Shown: one piece after another, positions 43,345-54,782 of the stretch
Position numbering within the stretch: the stretch's first letter is position 1
Layout: every line of letters begins with the position of its first letter
Source of the DNA: Stenotrophomonas maltophilia
GTDB taxonomy: Bacteria > Pseudomonadota > Gammaproteobacteria > Xanthomonadales > Xanthomonadaceae
Length of the DNA stretch: 64,000 nt
NCBI GenBank assembly: GCA_009912235.1
Contig: WNDS01000002.1
Coordinates: 496,001 to 560,000, forward strand
Direction of reading: 5' to 3'
Translations under genes and position numbers: made by a program
Notes under the pieces: model-generated
What the model was told of the DNA's origin: nothing
Database searches by the model: none
What the model saw: the letters and a program-made list of their open reading frames with translations, nothing else

Positions 43345-44679
43345 TCAGCGCTTTTCGAAGACCGCGATGCTTTCCACGTGCGCGGTGTGCGGGAACATGT
43401 CCATCGCGCCGGCGCTGACCAGGGTGAAGCTCTGCTCGTTGACCAGATAGCCGGCGTCGCGGGCCAGCGAGCCCGGGTGGCAGCTGACGTACACGATGCG
43501 CTTGAACTGCTTCAGCGGCAGCTGCTGCAGCACTTCGATCGCGCCCGAGCGCGGCGGGTCCAGCAGCAGCTTGTCGAAGCCCTGGCGCATCCACGGCGTG
43601 GCGCGCTGGTCCTGGGTCAGGTCGGCGCTGAAGAACTGCGCGTTGGCCAGGCCATTGCGCTCGGCATTCTCGCGCGCACGCGCCGCCAGGCCCGCATCAC
43701 CTTCCACGCCCACCACTTCACGCACGCGGCGTGCCAGTGGCAGGGTGAAGTTGCCCAGCCCGCAGAACAGGTCGAGCACGCGCTCGTCCTCGCCCGGCGC
43801 CAGCAGGTCCAGCGCGTGGGCGATCATCTTCTCGTTGAGCATGGCGTTGACCTGGATGAAATCCAGCGGACGGAACGCCAGCTCCACGTCCCACGGCGCC
43901 AGCCGGAACGACAGCGGCACGCCCTGCCCGTCCAACGGCTGCACGGTGTCCACGCCCCCGGACTGCAGGTAGATCACAAAGCCGTGGGCCTGGCCGAAGG
44001 CGGCCCAGGCGGCGCGGTCGGCGTCGCTGAGCGGCTGCAGGTGGCGCACGGTAAGGGCCACGGCCTGGTCGCCGGCGATGAATTCGATCTGCGGAATGTC
44101 GCGTTTGCCATCGAGGGTTTCGATGAATGCGGACAGTGCGGACACCTTCGTGCCCACTTCCGGAATGACGGTCAGGCACTGTTCAAGATCGGCGACAAAG
44201 CGCGGATCCTGTTCGCGGAAGCCGACCAGGGTCTTGTCCTTCTTCTCCACCCGGCGCACCGAGAAGCGCCCCTTGCGGCGGTAGCCCCAGCTGTCACCGA
44301 CCAGCGGCGGCAGCACGCTGCCGGGGGTCACATGGCCGATGCGCTCGAGGTTGTCCATCAGCACGCGCTGCTTGGCCACGATCTGCTGGTCCTCGTCCAG
44401 ATGCTGCAGCACACAGCCCGCGCAGACGCCGAAATGCGGGCATTTTGGCGTTACGCGCTGCGGCGAGGCCTGCAGCACCTGCACGGTGCGGGCCTCGTCG
44501 AAATGGCGGCTGCGGGCGGTCTGTTCGGCCATCACCACTTCGCCCGGGAGGGCGCCGCTGATGAAGGTGACCTTGCCACCCTCGCCTTCACGGCGGGCGA
44601 CACCACGACCATCATGGCTGAGGTCGAGGATCTCGGTCTGGAACGGGGTACGGTCGATGCGGGAGCGGGATCGGGCCAC
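43345..44679 (-). CDS. rlmD: 23S rRNA (uracil(1939)-C(5))-methyltransferase RlmD
   Basis: 444 residues. Fe-S cluster cysteines in CPHFGVCAGCVLQH, SAM-binding VLDLFCGLGNFTLPLA, LLLDPPRSGA, and the catalytic Cys in YVSCHPGSLARDAGYL. Preceded by a TRAM-like N-terminal domain (ILDLSHDGRGVARREG). The best start is GTG 44679 (VARSRSRIDRTPFQTEI). Uses SAM to methylate U1939 in 23S rRNA. Confidence 0.92.
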   Translation of the reverse strand: MARSRSRIDRTPFQTEILDLSHDGRGVARREGEGGKVTFISGALPGEVVMAEQTARSRHFDEARTVQVLQASPQRVTPKCPHFGVCAGCVLQHLDEDQQIVAKQRVLMDNLERIGHVTPGSVLPPLVGDSWGYRRKGRFSVRRVEKKDKTLVGFREQDPRFVADLEQCLTVIPEVGTKVSALSAFIETLDGKRDIPQIEFIAGDQAVALTVRHLQPLSDADRAAWAAFGQAHGFVIYLQSGGVDTVQPLDGQGVPLSFRLAPWDVELAFRPLDFIQVNAMLNEKMIAHALDLLAPGEDERVLDLFCGLGNFTLPLARRVREVVGVEGDAGLAARARENAERNGLANAQFFSADLTQDQRATPWMRQGFDKLLLDPPRSGAIEVLQQLPLKQFKRIVYVSCHPGSLARDAGYLVNEQSFTLVSAGAMDMFPHTAHVESIAVFEKR

Positions 44680-44751
44680 GTGGCGACAGGCTGCGGGCAA
44701 AAATGGGCACGTATTGTCGCAGAAACGGACCAGTGCGGTCCGCCGGGGCGC

Positions 44752-44779
44752 TTGCACCCGCCGCGCAGGCCATTAAGAT
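44752..44779 (+). promoter_or_regulatory. Promoter for the response regulator
   Basis: TTGCAC (44752-44757), 16 bases, TAAGAT (44774-44779), giving a leader of about 22 bases to ATG 44808. Confidence 0.5.
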
Positions 44780-44807
44780 GCACTTAGCTGACATGGAGGC
44801 AGCCCTG

Positions 44808-45529
44808 ATGCAGATGACCCCGCAGGCCCCCGGCCGCGTTTCCTCCTGGTCGAGGACGACATCATCAGCCGCGGTTTTTTCAAAGCGGCCCTGGAAACCC
44901 TGCCCGCTGACGTCGACACCGCCGATTCGCTGGCCAGCACCGCGGCGCGGGCGCGCCACGGTGTGCACGATCTGTGGCTGATCGACGTGAACCTGCCCGA
45001 CGGTAACGGTGCCCAGCTGCTGGCCAAGCTGCGTCAGCTGCGCCCGGACACCCCGGCGCTGGCGCATACGGCCGACGGTGACATGTCGCTGCACAACGGG
45101 CTGCGTGATGCGGGCTTCAGCGACACGCTGGTGAAGCCGCTGGGCCGCGACCAGCTGCTCAAGGCGGTACGCCGGGCGCTGGTGAACAGCCCGGGTGCGG
45201 CCTCCGCCGAGCCGAGCCGGCCGCCGGCCGAGATCGGCGACTGGGACGAGACAGCGGCGTTGGCGGCCCTGAATGGCCAGCACAACCACCTGATCGCGCT
45301 GCGCGAGCTGTTCCTGGCCGAGCTGCCGGGGGTACGCGATGCGGTCGAGCAGGCGGTGGGCCTGCACGACGAGCCGACCCTGGGCAGCCAGCTGCACCGG
45401 CTGCAGGCCAGCTGTGGCTTCATGGGCGCGGCGCGGCTGGGCCGTGCGGTGCGGCAGCTGCATCACGCGCCGGAGTCGGTGCCGGCGCAGGCCGGGTTCC
45501 GCGCGGCGGTGGCAGCGCTCCTGCACTGA
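44808..45529 (+). pseudogene. Response regulator with HPt domain, frameshifted near its start
   Basis: ATG 44808 follows GGAGG, but after the first 5-10 codons the frame is lost; the receiver domain continues in another frame as FLLVEDDIISRGFFKAAL, LIDVNLPDGNG with the phospho-acceptor Asp, and LVKPLGRDQLL, followed by an HPt domain with SQLHRLQASCGFMGA. One missing C in the run at 44827-44831 would repair it (about 240 residues). No in-frame start is otherwise present before FLLVED. Two-component relay protein if intact. Confidence 0.75.
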
Positions 45530-45617
45530 GGGGTGTTCGGCAGGGCTGCGCCCTGCACTTGCAGAGGCTTTTACAGCAAAGACTAGAGCAACAGCCGGCT
45601 CTTGGTCCCTGCAGGCT

Positions 45618-45723
45618 GGGTGGGGCGGTATGGGTAGGCAGGACACGCCGTAAACCCATCCATGGGGGCTCGTAGGCGCCATCCATGGCGCCTGCGGTCC
45701 TGCCCACCCACACCGCCCCACCC
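45618..45723. repeat. Y-shaped palindromic element, copy F
   Basis: Arms 45618-45644 and 45697-45723 match at 25 of 27 positions. Interior: ACGCCGTAAACCCATCCATG, then GGCGCCATCCATGGCGCC. Confidence 0.85.
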
Positions 45724-45744
45724 CGACAGATTCCCGCAGCTTTT

Positions 45745-45767
45745 GTAGATCCACGCCATGCGTGGAT
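45745..45767 (+). repeat. SMAG palindrome
   Basis: GTAG followed by ATCCACGCCATGCGTGGAT; the inverse of the copy at 19617-19639. Confidence 0.85.
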
Positions 45768-45794
45768 GAGATCTGTCAGATATCCAAACAATGT

Positions 45795-45835
45795 GGGGTC
45801 AGATCCGTTTTCCTGCGGAAAACGGATCTGACCCC
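45795..45835. repeat. GGGGTCAGATCC hairpin repeat, copy 2
   Basis: Same stem as copy 1 with loop CCTGCGG in place of CCTTCGG. Confidence 0.88.
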
Positions 45836-45871
45836 AAGAGCATGTCCAACAGATCGCGGACAACTGTCGAA

Positions 45872-45973
45872 GGCGGGATGGGTCCGGTTGCGGGGGCGTG
45901 AGCGCCATGGATGGCGCGACCGAGCCTACATGGACGTATTTACGGCGTCCCCCGCAACCGAACCCACCCCGCC
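45872..45973. repeat. Y-shaped palindromic element, copy G
   Basis: Arms 45872-45896 and 45949-45973 match at 23 of 25 positions. Contains GCGCCATGGATGGCGC. Confidence 0.83.
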
Positions 45974-46019
45974 AACCCACGGATAGCGCGCTTTTGCCGT
46001 TGAAGTTGACGTTGAGGTT

Positions 46020-46041
46020 GCCGGCCAGCGGCCGGCACTAC
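46020..46041 (-). repeat. SMAG-type palindrome
   Basis: GCCGGCCAGCGGCCGGC followed by ACTAC; on the minus strand GTAGTGCCGGCC..., the commonest SMAG form. Confidence 0.8.
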
Positions 46042-46077
46042 CGCAGATGCAGGGCTGCAAGCCCTGCCGAACCTCCC

Positions 46078-46797
46078 CTACCGCCGGGGGCTGAGCTGCT
46101 CGAGCAGGTCCCAGGATTTCAGGCCGCGCGGGCCGAGGTGGTGCGAGAGCACCTGCCGCATCGGCAGCCGCAGGCTGGCCAGGTCCGCCGCCTCGGGCTC
46201 TTCGTCCGCCGCCAGCGCCAGCAGCGCCGTGCCGGTGGCCGCCGCCTGGCGCTCGCCCGTGCGTAAGCTCAGCATCCGCTGCGGCCCCTGCTCCGGGTCC
46301 AGTGCATAGCGCGCCGCCGGGTCGATCGGCTGGCCGTCGCTGGCCGTGTCCAGGTCGAAACCCAGCCCCAGCGCCGCCAGCAGCTCACGCTCGAAACGGC
46401 GCAGCGTCCACGCCAGCCCCGCCCCCACCGCCAGCCGCGCGCGCGCCTCGCCGTAGGCCAGGTACAGCTCCGGCAACGGGTCTTCGCGGGGCGCCAGGCG
46501 CAGGGTCAGTTCACTCAGGTAGAAGCCGGCCAGCATTGCCGCACCGGCCAGCCGCGGTGCCGCATCCAGCGCCTCGGCGCCACGCAGCTGCGCCAGCTCG
46601 CCCCGTTGCAGGGCACTGAAGCGTATCCATTGCAGCGGCTGCAGCGCTGCGCGCAGTACCTGGCCCTTCGGCGTAGACACGCCGCGGGCAAGCACGCCCA
46701 AGCGCCCGTGGTGGGCGCTGAGCACGTCCACCAGCAGGCTGGTCTCGCGGTAGGCCCGTGCGTGCAGCACGTAGCCGGTGTCGTCCTCGATCAGCAC
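46078..46797 (-). CDS. recO: DNA repair protein RecO
   Basis: 239 residues. N-terminal OB fold begins [25 protein letters not shown] with [18 protein letters not shown], then a helical domain ([15 protein letters not shown]). Mediates RecA loading with RecR and RecF. Closes the lepA-lepB-rnc-era-recO gene string common in proteobacteria; era lies just upstream with an 18-base gap. Confidence 0.9.
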   Translation of the reverse strand: MLIEDDTGYVLHARAYRETSLLVDVLSAHHGRLGVLARGVSTPKGQVLRAALQPLQWIRFSALQRGELAQLRGAEALDAAPRLAGAAMLAGFYLSELTLRLAPREDPLPELYLAYGEARARLAVGAGLAWTLRRFERELLAALGLGFDLDTASDGQPIDPAARYALDPEQGPQRMLSLRTGERQAAATGTALLALAADEEPEAADLASLRLPMRQVLSHHLGPRGLKSWDLLEQLSPRR

Positions 46798-46815
46798 CGG
46801 GGCGACCGCAGGCGG

Positions 46816-47712
46816 TCAGTCGTAGCCGAAGGCCATCAGCGCGGCCTCGTCATCAGACCAGCCTTCGCGCACGCGCACCCAGGTTTCCAGGAACACCTTG
46901 GCACCGAACAGGCGCTCCATCTGCAGGCGGGCCTTGGCACCAATCTCCTTCAGGCGGGCGCCGCCCTTGCCGATCACGATGGCCTTCTGGCCTTCGCGTT
47001 CGACCCACACCACCGCGCCGATGCGCAGCAGGTTGCCGTCTTCGGTGAAGCGCTCGATTTCCACCATGGTGGCATACGGCAGCTCCTCGCCCAGCTGGCG
47101 CATCAGCTGCTCGCGCACCAGTTCGCCGGCCAGGAAGCGCTGGCTGCGGTCGGTGATCTCGTCCTCGCCGAACATCGGCGGGGCTTCGGGCAGCAGGGCC
47201 AGCACATCGCGCACCAGCGCTTCCAGGCCGTTGCGCTTCTGCGCCGAAATGGGGTGCACGGAGGAGAAATCGCGGCCGTCGGTCACCTGCTGCAGGAACG
47301 GCAGCAGCGCGCCTTTGTCCTTCAGACGGTCGATCTTGTTGACCACCAGCACCACCGGAATGCCGGCGTCGCGCAGCACGTTGAAGGCCAGGCTGTCCTC
47401 TTCATCCCAGCGCCCGGCTTCGATCACCAGCAGGCCGGCGTCGACGCCTTCCAGCGAGCCGCGCGCGGCGCGGTTCATCACCCGGTTCATGGCGCGCTTC
47501 TGCACCTTGTGCAGGCCGGGGGTGTCCACCAGCACCAGCTGCCCTTCCGGGAAGGTGGCGATGCCGAGCAGCCGGTGGCGCGTGGTCTGCGGGCGGTTGG
47601 AGACGATGCTGACCTTGGCGCCGACCAGCGCATTGGTCAGGGTCGACTTGCCCACGTTCGGGCGGCCGATGACGGCCACGCTGCCGCAATGATGGGGGGT
47701 TTGTTCGCTCAC
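46816..47712 (-). CDS. era: GTPase Era
   Basis: 298 residues. G1 [21 protein letters not shown]3 LVDTPGLH, G4 VNKIDRLKD and C-terminal KH domain ([37 protein letters not shown]). Acts in 30S subunit maturation, binding the 16S rRNA 3' end. Its start overlaps the rnc stop by four bases. Confidence 0.95.
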   Translation of the reverse strand: MSEQTPHHCGSVAVIGRPNVGKSTLTNALVGAKVSIVSNRPQTTRHRLLGIATFPEGQLVLVDTPGLHKVQKRAMNRVMNRAARGSLEGVDAGLLVIEAGRWDEEDSLAFNVLRDAGIPVVLVVNKIDRLKDKGALLPFLQQVTDGRDFSSVHPISAQKRNGLEALVRDVLALLPEAPPMFGEDEITDRSQRFLAGELVREQLMRQLGEELPYATMVEIERFTEDGNLLRIGAVVWVEREGQKAIVIGKGGARLKEIGAKARLQMERLFGAKVFLETWVRVREGWSDDEAALMAFGYD

Positions 47713-48389
47713 TTGGAATCCAGTTGTTCAAGGACGGCAGACGCCGCCTGTTGTTCGGCAATCCGTCGCGAGGAACCACTGCCCTCGGTGCTGGCGGCCG
47801 GGTCGGCGATGTTGCAGCGTACCCGGAAGATCTTGGCATGGTCTTCGCCGCTTTCCGACAACAGCTCGTACAGCGGCAACGGCTTCTGGCGGGCCTGCAG
47901 CCATTCCTGCAGGCGGGTCTTGGGGTCTTTTTCCGGGCGCCCGGTGGCCGGCAGTGCCGCCATCGAGGCCTGGAACCACGGCAATATTACCGCCCGGCAG
48001 GCCTCGAAGCCCGCGTCCAGGTAAATGGCGGCCACCACGGCCTCCACGGCATCGGCCAGGATCGAATCGCGGCGGTGGCCGCCGGACTTCATTTCACCCG
48101 GGCCCAGGGTCAGCCGTTCACCCAGCTGAAGATCGCGGGCGATCACCGCCAGCGCGCCTTCACGCACCAGTTCGGCACGGGCACGGGTCAGCGCGCCCTC
48201 GTCGGCCTTGGGCCAGCGCTGGTACAGCGCCTCGGCCACCATCAGGTTGACGATGCTGTCACCCAGGAACTCCAGGCGCTCGTTGTGCGGCGCGCCGGCA
48301 CTGCGATGGGTCAGGGCCTGCCTGAGCAGATCCTGGTCACGGAAGGGGTGGCCGATCAGGTCACCGCGCTGGAAGGTCTTATTCGGCAC
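47709..48389 (-). CDS. rnc: Ribonuclease III
   Basis: 226 residues. RNase III signature [20 protein letters not shown], catalytic [17 protein letters not shown], and a C-terminal dsRNA-binding domain ([29 protein letters not shown]). Cleaves double-stranded rRNA precursors. Starts with GTG at 48389, overlapping the DUF4845 gene by 11 bases. Confidence 0.95.
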   Translation of the reverse strand: MPNKTFQRGDLIGHPFRDQDLLRQALTHRSAGAPHNERLEFLGDSIVNLMVAEALYQRWPKADEGALTRARAELVREGALAVIARDLQLGERLTLGPGEMKSGGHRRDSILADAVEAVVAAIYLDAGFEACRAVILPWFQASMAALPATGRPEKDPKTRLQEWLQARQKPLPLYELLSESGEDHAKIFRVRCNIADPAASTEGSGSSRRIAEQQAASAVLEQLDSK

Positions 48390-48762
48390 CGCTACGGGTC
48401 AGGTCCTGGGTTGAATCGAATTTTCCGACCACGTCGAGGTTGCCGATCAGCGGGCGACGCACTTCGTAGTTGACCTTGAGGGTCCACCCGTTGTCACGGC
48501 GGTCGAACTTCACGTTGGCCGGCTTCACGTTGTCGGAATAGTTGATGTAGAGGCGCTTGAAGAACAGGTCCTGGATGGTGACCGGCGGCATGCTGCCGAC
48601 CCCCGGCTCCTTGGCCAGGCTCTTCATCGCCGAACGTACTGCGTAATACTCCTGGTACATCGGGAACAGCTTCATGCCCAGGTAGAGGAAGAAGCCCACC
48701 ACGATGAGGACCGCCAGGAAGGAGGTCAGGGTCATGCCGCGCTGCGTGTGCATCGTCTTCAT
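48379..48762 (-). CDS. DUF4845 family inner-membrane protein
   Basis: 127 residues. [29 protein letters not shown] shows a type-IV-pilin-like N-terminus with one membrane helix, followed by a periplasmic domain ([20 protein letters not shown]). Always next to lepB and rnc in gammaproteobacteria; function unknown. Confidence 0.87.
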   Translation of the reverse strand: MKTMHTQRGMTLTSFLAVLIVVGFFLYLGMKLFPMYQEYYAVRSAMKSLAKEPGVGSMPPVTIQDLFFKRLYINYSDNVKPANVKFDRRDNGWTLKVNYEVRRPLIGNLDVVGKFDSTQDLTRSGAE

Positions 48763-48790
48763 TGCGTTCTCCCCAGATACGCGTTGGATG

Positions 48791-49585
48791 TCAGTTGATG
48801 CCCGAGCCGATGCGCGACGGTTCGAAGCCGTCCTTGCAGAACCAGCCCGAGCAGTTCAGCCAGATCAGGAAGGCCTTGCCGCGCAGGTTTTCCTCCGGCA
48901 GCAGGCCCCAGAACCGGCCGTCGTCGCTGTTGTCGCGGTTGTCGCCCATCACCAGGTACTTGCCGGCCGGCACGGTCCACTGGCCCTGGCCGGCAGGATA
49001 ATCGGTCTCCAGCACGGTGTGGGTACGGCCCGGCAGGTGCTCGACCAGCAGGTTGGCCTCTTCGTCCTGGCCACGGTGGCCGGCGTAGACACCCTTGTTC
49101 TCGTACTTCAGCGGCTCGCCGTTGAGAATCACGCTGTCGCCCTGGAACACCACGGTGTCACCCGGCACGCCGATCACGCGCTTGATGAAGTTCTCGCCCT
49201 TGGACGGGTCCTGGTCGTTGTGGCCCGGGAAGTGGAACACCACCACGTCGCCACGTGCCGGTTCACCCACCGGTACCAGCTTGCTGTTGGTGATCGGCAG
49301 GCGCAGGCCGTAGGAGAACTTGTTGACCAGGATGAAATCGCCGATGAGCAGGTTGGGCATCATCGAGCTGGACGGGATCTTGTACGGCTCGGCGATGAAG
49401 CTGCGCACCACCAGCACGATCAGCAGCACCGGGAAGAACGCGCGCGAGTAGTCCACCAGCACCGGTTCGGTGTCCAGCAGACCGGCGCGCTGCTTGCGGC
49501 GCTTGGCCAGGTACAGCTTCTCGGCCAGCAGGATCAGGCCCGAGGCCAGGGTCAGCACGACCAGCAGGATCTCAAACAGTTTCAT
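48791..49585 (-). CDS. lepB: Signal peptidase I
   Basis: 264 residues. Two N-terminal membrane segments, catalytic Ser in PSSSMMPNLLIGDFILVNKFSYG, Lys in GENFIKRVIGVPGD and the GDNRDNSDDGRFWGLLPEENLRG box. Cleaves signal peptides at the outer face of the inner membrane. Follows lepA. Confidence 0.95.
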   Translation of the reverse strand: MKLFEILLVVLTLASGLILLAEKLYLAKRRKQRAGLLDTEPVLVDYSRAFFPVLLIVLVVRSFIAEPYKIPSSSMMPNLLIGDFILVNKFSYGLRLPITNSKLVPVGEPARGDVVVFHFPGHNDQDPSKGENFIKRVIGVPGDTVVFQGDSVILNGEPLKYENKGVYAGHRGQDEEANLLVEHLPGRTHTVLETDYPAGQGQWTVPAGKYLVMGDNRDNSDDGRFWGLLPEENLRGKAFLIWLNCSGWFCKDGFEPSRIGSGIN

Positions 49586-49638
49586 TCATGGTCCTTTGCA
49601 ACGTCACCGGGCGACCGGCCCGCAGGCCGGCACGGGGC

Positions 49639-51447
<1,809 letters not shown>

Positions 51448-51594
51448 AGGTGGTGGCGGCGCGTCGCGTCGTCAGGATGACTGCACATTATCGCACGCCC
51501 CGGGGTATCCCGCGTGGCGGGCCGCCCGGGGCGGGCAAACGAAGGCGGGCCCGCCAGTGACGGGCCCGCAGCCGGGTTGATCGGGATGGGTCGG

Positions 51595-51627
51595 CCGCCC
51601 CGCCCCAGGGCAGCCGGGGCGGGGCGG
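51595..51627. terminator. Strong hairpin between mucD and lepA
   Basis: CCGCCCCGCCCC and GGGGCGGGGCGG form a 12-bp stem. A weaker hairpin lies at 51545-51569 (GCGGGCCCG/CGGGCCCGC). Together they separate the rpoE-rseA-mucD unit from lepA. No T-run. Confidence 0.55.
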
Positions 51628-51636
51628 TCCGGTGGG

Positions 51637-53169
51637 TTACGGGCCGGCCTTGACCGCCACGAAGGCGTTGCGGCCGTTGCCGGCACGCACCAGCAGCATC
51701 ACCACGTCACCCTTCTTGAAGCGCGACAGCGCCCGGTTGAGGGCATCGACGCCACCGACCGGGGTGTTGCCGACCTTCAGCACCACCATGCCCGGCGACA
51801 GGCCGGCGTCACGCGCCCCGTCCCCGTTCACGCCGGTGATGCGCACGCCCTCCCCGGCCTCCAGCCCCAGCTGCTTGCGCTGGGCGGCGTTCAGGTCGAC
51901 CACGTCCAGCCCCAGCAGCGCGCTGGCACCGGTCTGCGGCACGGCATCGTCGCCGCCGACGGTCGGGCCGGCCTTGCCGGGGACACCGTCATCGGTGGCG
52001 GCGGTCAGCGTGGCGCTGAGGTCGCGCGGCTTGCCATCGCGGTACAGGCCGATGCTGACCTTGCTGCCCGGGGCCATGGCGCCGATCAGCGGAGGCAGGT
52101 CGGACCAGGTGTTGACCGGGCTGCCATTGACCGTGCGGATCACGTCACCCGGCTGCACGCCGGCCTTGGCCGCCGCACTGCCGGCCACCACTTCGTTGAC
52201 CAGCGCACCGCGGCTGTCCGGCAGGCCCAGACCCTGTGCCTTCAGTGCATCGATCGGCTGCACCACCGCGCCCAGCTGGCCGCGGGTGACCTTGCCGGTC
52301 TTCTTGATCTGCTCGACCGCGCTCATCGCCAGGTCGATCGGGATGGCGAAGCTGATGCCCATGTAGCCACCGGAGGCGGAGAAGATCTGCGAGTTGATGC
52401 CGACCACTTCGCCCCGGGTGTTCAGCAGCGGACCACCGGAATTGCCCTGGTTGATCGCCACGTCGGTCTGGATGAACGGCACGTAGCGCTGGTCGGCTCC
52501 GCCGGTGCTGCGGCCGAGCGCGCTGACGATGCCGGCGGTGACCGAATGATCGAGCCCGAACGGCGAGCCGATCGCGACAACCCACTGGCCGGGCTTGAGC
52601 GTGTTGGAATCGCCCACGCGCACGGTCGGCAGATTCTTGCCGTCGATCTTCAGCAGGGCCACGTCGTACTGCTGGTCGCTGCCGATCACCTTGACGGTGA
52701 ACTCACGGCTGTCGCCCAGCTTGACCTTCACATCGCTGGCGTCGGCCACCACGTGGTAATTGGTCAGCACGTAGCCGTCGGGCGAGATGATGAAGCCCGA
52801 GCCCATGCCGCGGCCCTTGATGCTGGGCGCGCCGCCCTGGCCACCCGGGTCCTGCCCGGGCATCGGGAAGTCCGGGCCGAAGAAGCGGCGGAAGAATTCC
52901 GGCATCTCGTCATCGCCGGAGGCCATCGGGCCACGCGCCTGGCGGGTGCTGCGCACGATGGTGGTGTCGACGTTGACCACGCCCGGCCCGACCTGGTCGA
53001 CCAGGTGGGTGAAATCGGGCAGGCCGCTGACCAGCGGCTGTGCCGAAGCACGCGGGGCGGCGGCAGGGGCCTGCGCCGCGGCGGTCGGGGCCGGCGCCTG
53101 GGCGCAGGCGACCAGCGGCAGGGTCAGGGCCAGCAGGCCCATGGCCTGCGTGCGGAGACGATGGTTCAT
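51637..53169 (-). CDS. mucD: DegP/MucD-family periplasmic serine protease
   Basis: 510 residues with signal peptide (MNHRLRTQAMGLLALTLPLVACA). Trypsin-like triad in LTNYHVVADA (His), YDVALLKIDG (Asp) and GNSGGPLLNT (Ser), followed by two PDZ domains (GVQPGDVIRTVNGSPV; GLSPGMVVLKVGNTPVGG). Envelope quality control; in the rpoE-rseA-mucD unit, as in other xanthomonads. Confidence 0.94.
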   Translation of the reverse strand: MNHRLRTQAMGLLALTLPLVACAQAPAPTAAAQAPAAAPRASAQPLVSGLPDFTHLVDQVGPGVVNVDTTIVRSTRQARGPMASGDDEMPEFFRRFFGPDFPMPGQDPGGQGGAPSIKGRGMGSGFIISPDGYVLTNYHVVADASDVKVKLGDSREFTVKVIGSDQQYDVALLKIDGKNLPTVRVGDSNTLKPGQWVVAIGSPFGLDHSVTAGIVSALGRSTGGADQRYVPFIQTDVAINQGNSGGPLLNTRGEVVGINSQIFSASGGYMGISFAIPIDLAMSAVEQIKKTGKVTRGQLGAVVQPIDALKAQGLGLPDSRGALVNEVVAGSAAAKAGVQPGDVIRTVNGSPVNTWSDLPPLIGAMAPGSKVSIGLYRDGKPRDLSATLTAATDDGVPGKAGPTVGGDDAVPQTGASALLGLDVVDLNAAQRKQLGLEAGEGVRITGVNGDGARDAGLSPGMVVLKVGNTPVGGVDALNRALSRFKKGDVVMLLVRAGNGRNAFVAVKAGP

Positions 53170-53246
53170 CGGACGGCAACCTCCGGATCGGATGGGGGAA
53201 AGGAAGGCAGGCGCCCCGCCGGCGGCAGGGCGCGCGGGGACCGCGC

Positions 53247-54125
53247 TCAGTCGCACGGCCCGTGGGCCGGCAGGGTGTCCTGCAGGCGCGGTTCAAACGG
53301 GTAGAACGGCCGCCCGGCCCCCTGTGCGGGGTAGCTGGCGTTGAGCGCGCCACCGGCGGCGGGCGCCAGGCTGGAACGCGGCCACGGCCGTGCCTGCAGG
53401 CTGCCGACATCGCCGAACGGCGACGGGTGCGCAGCCGTGGCCGGCAGGGTCGGGCGCAGCGGCGCCTGGCTGGCCACCGCCCGCAGCGGCGTGTCGTCAC
53501 GCTGCGCCGCACGCGCGGTCTGCTGGCTGCGCGTGGCGCTGGCGCGGCGGACCTCCTGGCGGCGGCTGCCGGCCGCCACGGCGGCGGCCGGCACGCTGGT
53601 CAGCGCCACGCTGGCCGGGTCGACCGACGCTTCGGTGATGGCCGGCGCGGACGGCGCGGACGGCGCCGCCGGCAGCTGTGCCTCGCGGGCGATCACCTGC
53701 GCTGCGGGCGGCTCGCCCGGCTGCGGTTCCTGCAGTTTTTCACCGCCTATGAACAGCGCCACGGCGGCCACCGAGGCCGCCAGCGCGGCACCGCCGCCCC
53801 AGCTGCGCCAGCCACTGCGGCGCAGCTGGCGGCGCGGTTCGGCCTGCGGCAGCGGTTCGGCGGCAATGGCGGCGGCCACGCGCTCGCTGAAGCCGGCTGG
53901 TGCCAGCAGCCCGGCCTGGCCGCGCATCACATCGCCCAGCAGCTGCCAGCGTTCCTGGCAGGCGGCCAGTTCCGGCTCATGCTCCAGGCGGCGCAGCAGG
54001 AAGCGCGCTTCGTCTGTGCCCAGCTCGCCATCAACCAGCGAGGACAGCTGCTGGCGGTGGTGCTGGTCCAGCCGGGCCCCGGCGGGCGACTGGTGGGAAT
54101 GGGACTCGTGGCTGGAAGTATTCAT
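53247..54125 (-). CDS. rseA: Anti-sigma-E factor RseA-like
   Basis: 292 residues. N-terminal RseA domain (QQLSSLVDGELGTDEARFLLRRLEHEPEL), one membrane helix (GGGAALAASVAAVALFIGG), and a long Ala/Pro-rich periplasmic part. Sequesters RpoE until cleaved during envelope stress. Overlaps rpoE by four bases. No rseB follows. Confidence 0.87.
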   Translation of the reverse strand: MNTSSHESHSHQSPAGARLDQHHRQQLSSLVDGELGTDEARFLLRRLEHEPELAACQERWQLLGDVMRGQAGLLAPAGFSERVAAAIAAEPLPQAEPRRQLRRSGWRSWGGGAALAASVAAVALFIGGEKLQEPQPGEPPAAQVIAREAQLPAAPSAPSAPAITEASVDPASVALTSVPAAAVAAGSRRQEVRRASATRSQQTARAAQRDDTPLRAVASQAPLRPTLPATAAHPSPFGDVGSLQARPWPRSSLAPAAGGALNASYPAQGAGRPFYPFEPRLQDTLPAHGPCD

Positions 54126-54742
54126 ACGCGGCTCTTCTCACGGGTGGCGCTGCCGGTGTCCAGCAGCGGCCGGAGTTCGATGTCGATCGCCTCGCGGGCG
54201 CGGAAGATCCGCGAACGCACGGTGCCGATCGGACACCCCATCTTCTGCGCGATTTCCTCGTAGCTCATGCCTTCCACCTCGCGCAGGGTGATCGCTGCCC
54301 GCAGTTCCTCGGGCAGCGCGTTGACGGCCTCCATCACCGTCTGTTCAAGCTCCTGGCGCATCAACTCGCGTTCGGGCGTGTCGGTGTCGCGCAGGCGGGT
54401 TCCGCTGTCGAACTGCTCGGCATCGCCGATGTCGATGTCATCGGTGGGCGGGCGGCGGTTGTGCGAAGCCAGGTAGTTTTTTGCTGTATTCACGGCAATC
54501 CGGTGCAACCAGGTTGAGAACTGGGCGTCGCCGCGGAAACTGCCGATCGCGCGGTAGGCACGGATGAACGTGTCCTGGGCAACGTCCTGACATTCACTCC
54601 AGTCGGCGATGTAGCGACCGACCAGGGCCACGACCCGATGCTGGTACTTGCGCACCAGGACATCGAAGGCCGCGCTCTCGCCGCGCTGCACGCGCCGGAC
54701 CAGTTCCAGATCCAGCTCCTGTGGTGTTTCGACCTCGGCCAT
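54122..54742 (-). CDS. rpoE: RNA polymerase sigma factor RpoE
   Basis: 206 residues. ECF sigma: region 2 FDVLVRKYQHRVVALVGRYI through ECQDVAQDTFIRAYRAIGSFRGD, region 4 LPEELRAAITLREVEGMSYEEIAQKMGCPIGTVRSRIFRARE. Starts at ATG 54742. Controls the envelope stress response; likely autoregulated from the sigma-E-like promoter just upstream. Confidence 0.95.
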   Translation of the reverse strand: MAEVETPQELDLELVRRVQRGESAAFDVLVRKYQHRVVALVGRYIADWSECQDVAQDTFIRAYRAIGSFRGDAQFSTWLHRIAVNTAKNYLASHNRRPPTDDIDIGDAEQFDSGTRLRDTDTPERELMRQELEQTVMEAVNALPEELRAAITLREVEGMSYEEIAQKMGCPIGTVRSRIFRAREAIDIELRPLLDTGSATREKSRV

Positions 54743-54782
54743 GGGGGGCCGCACTCCTGTCAGCCCAACCGACGTCGGGCAA

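Larger units (their letters stand above)
45530..46077. other. Composite repeat cassette, copy 2 (inverted)
   Basis: No gene in these 548 bases. Order, inverse of the 19.3 kb cassette: GCAGGGCTGCGCCCTGC hairpin (45540-45556), Y element F, SMAG palindrome (45745-45767), GATATCC spacer, GGGGTCAGATCC hairpin (45795-45835), a TGTCCAACAG spacer, Y element G, degenerate GTTGNN hexamers, SMAG-type palindrome (46020-46041) and a GCAGGGCTGCAAGCCCTGC hairpin (46049-46067). Confidence 0.8.
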
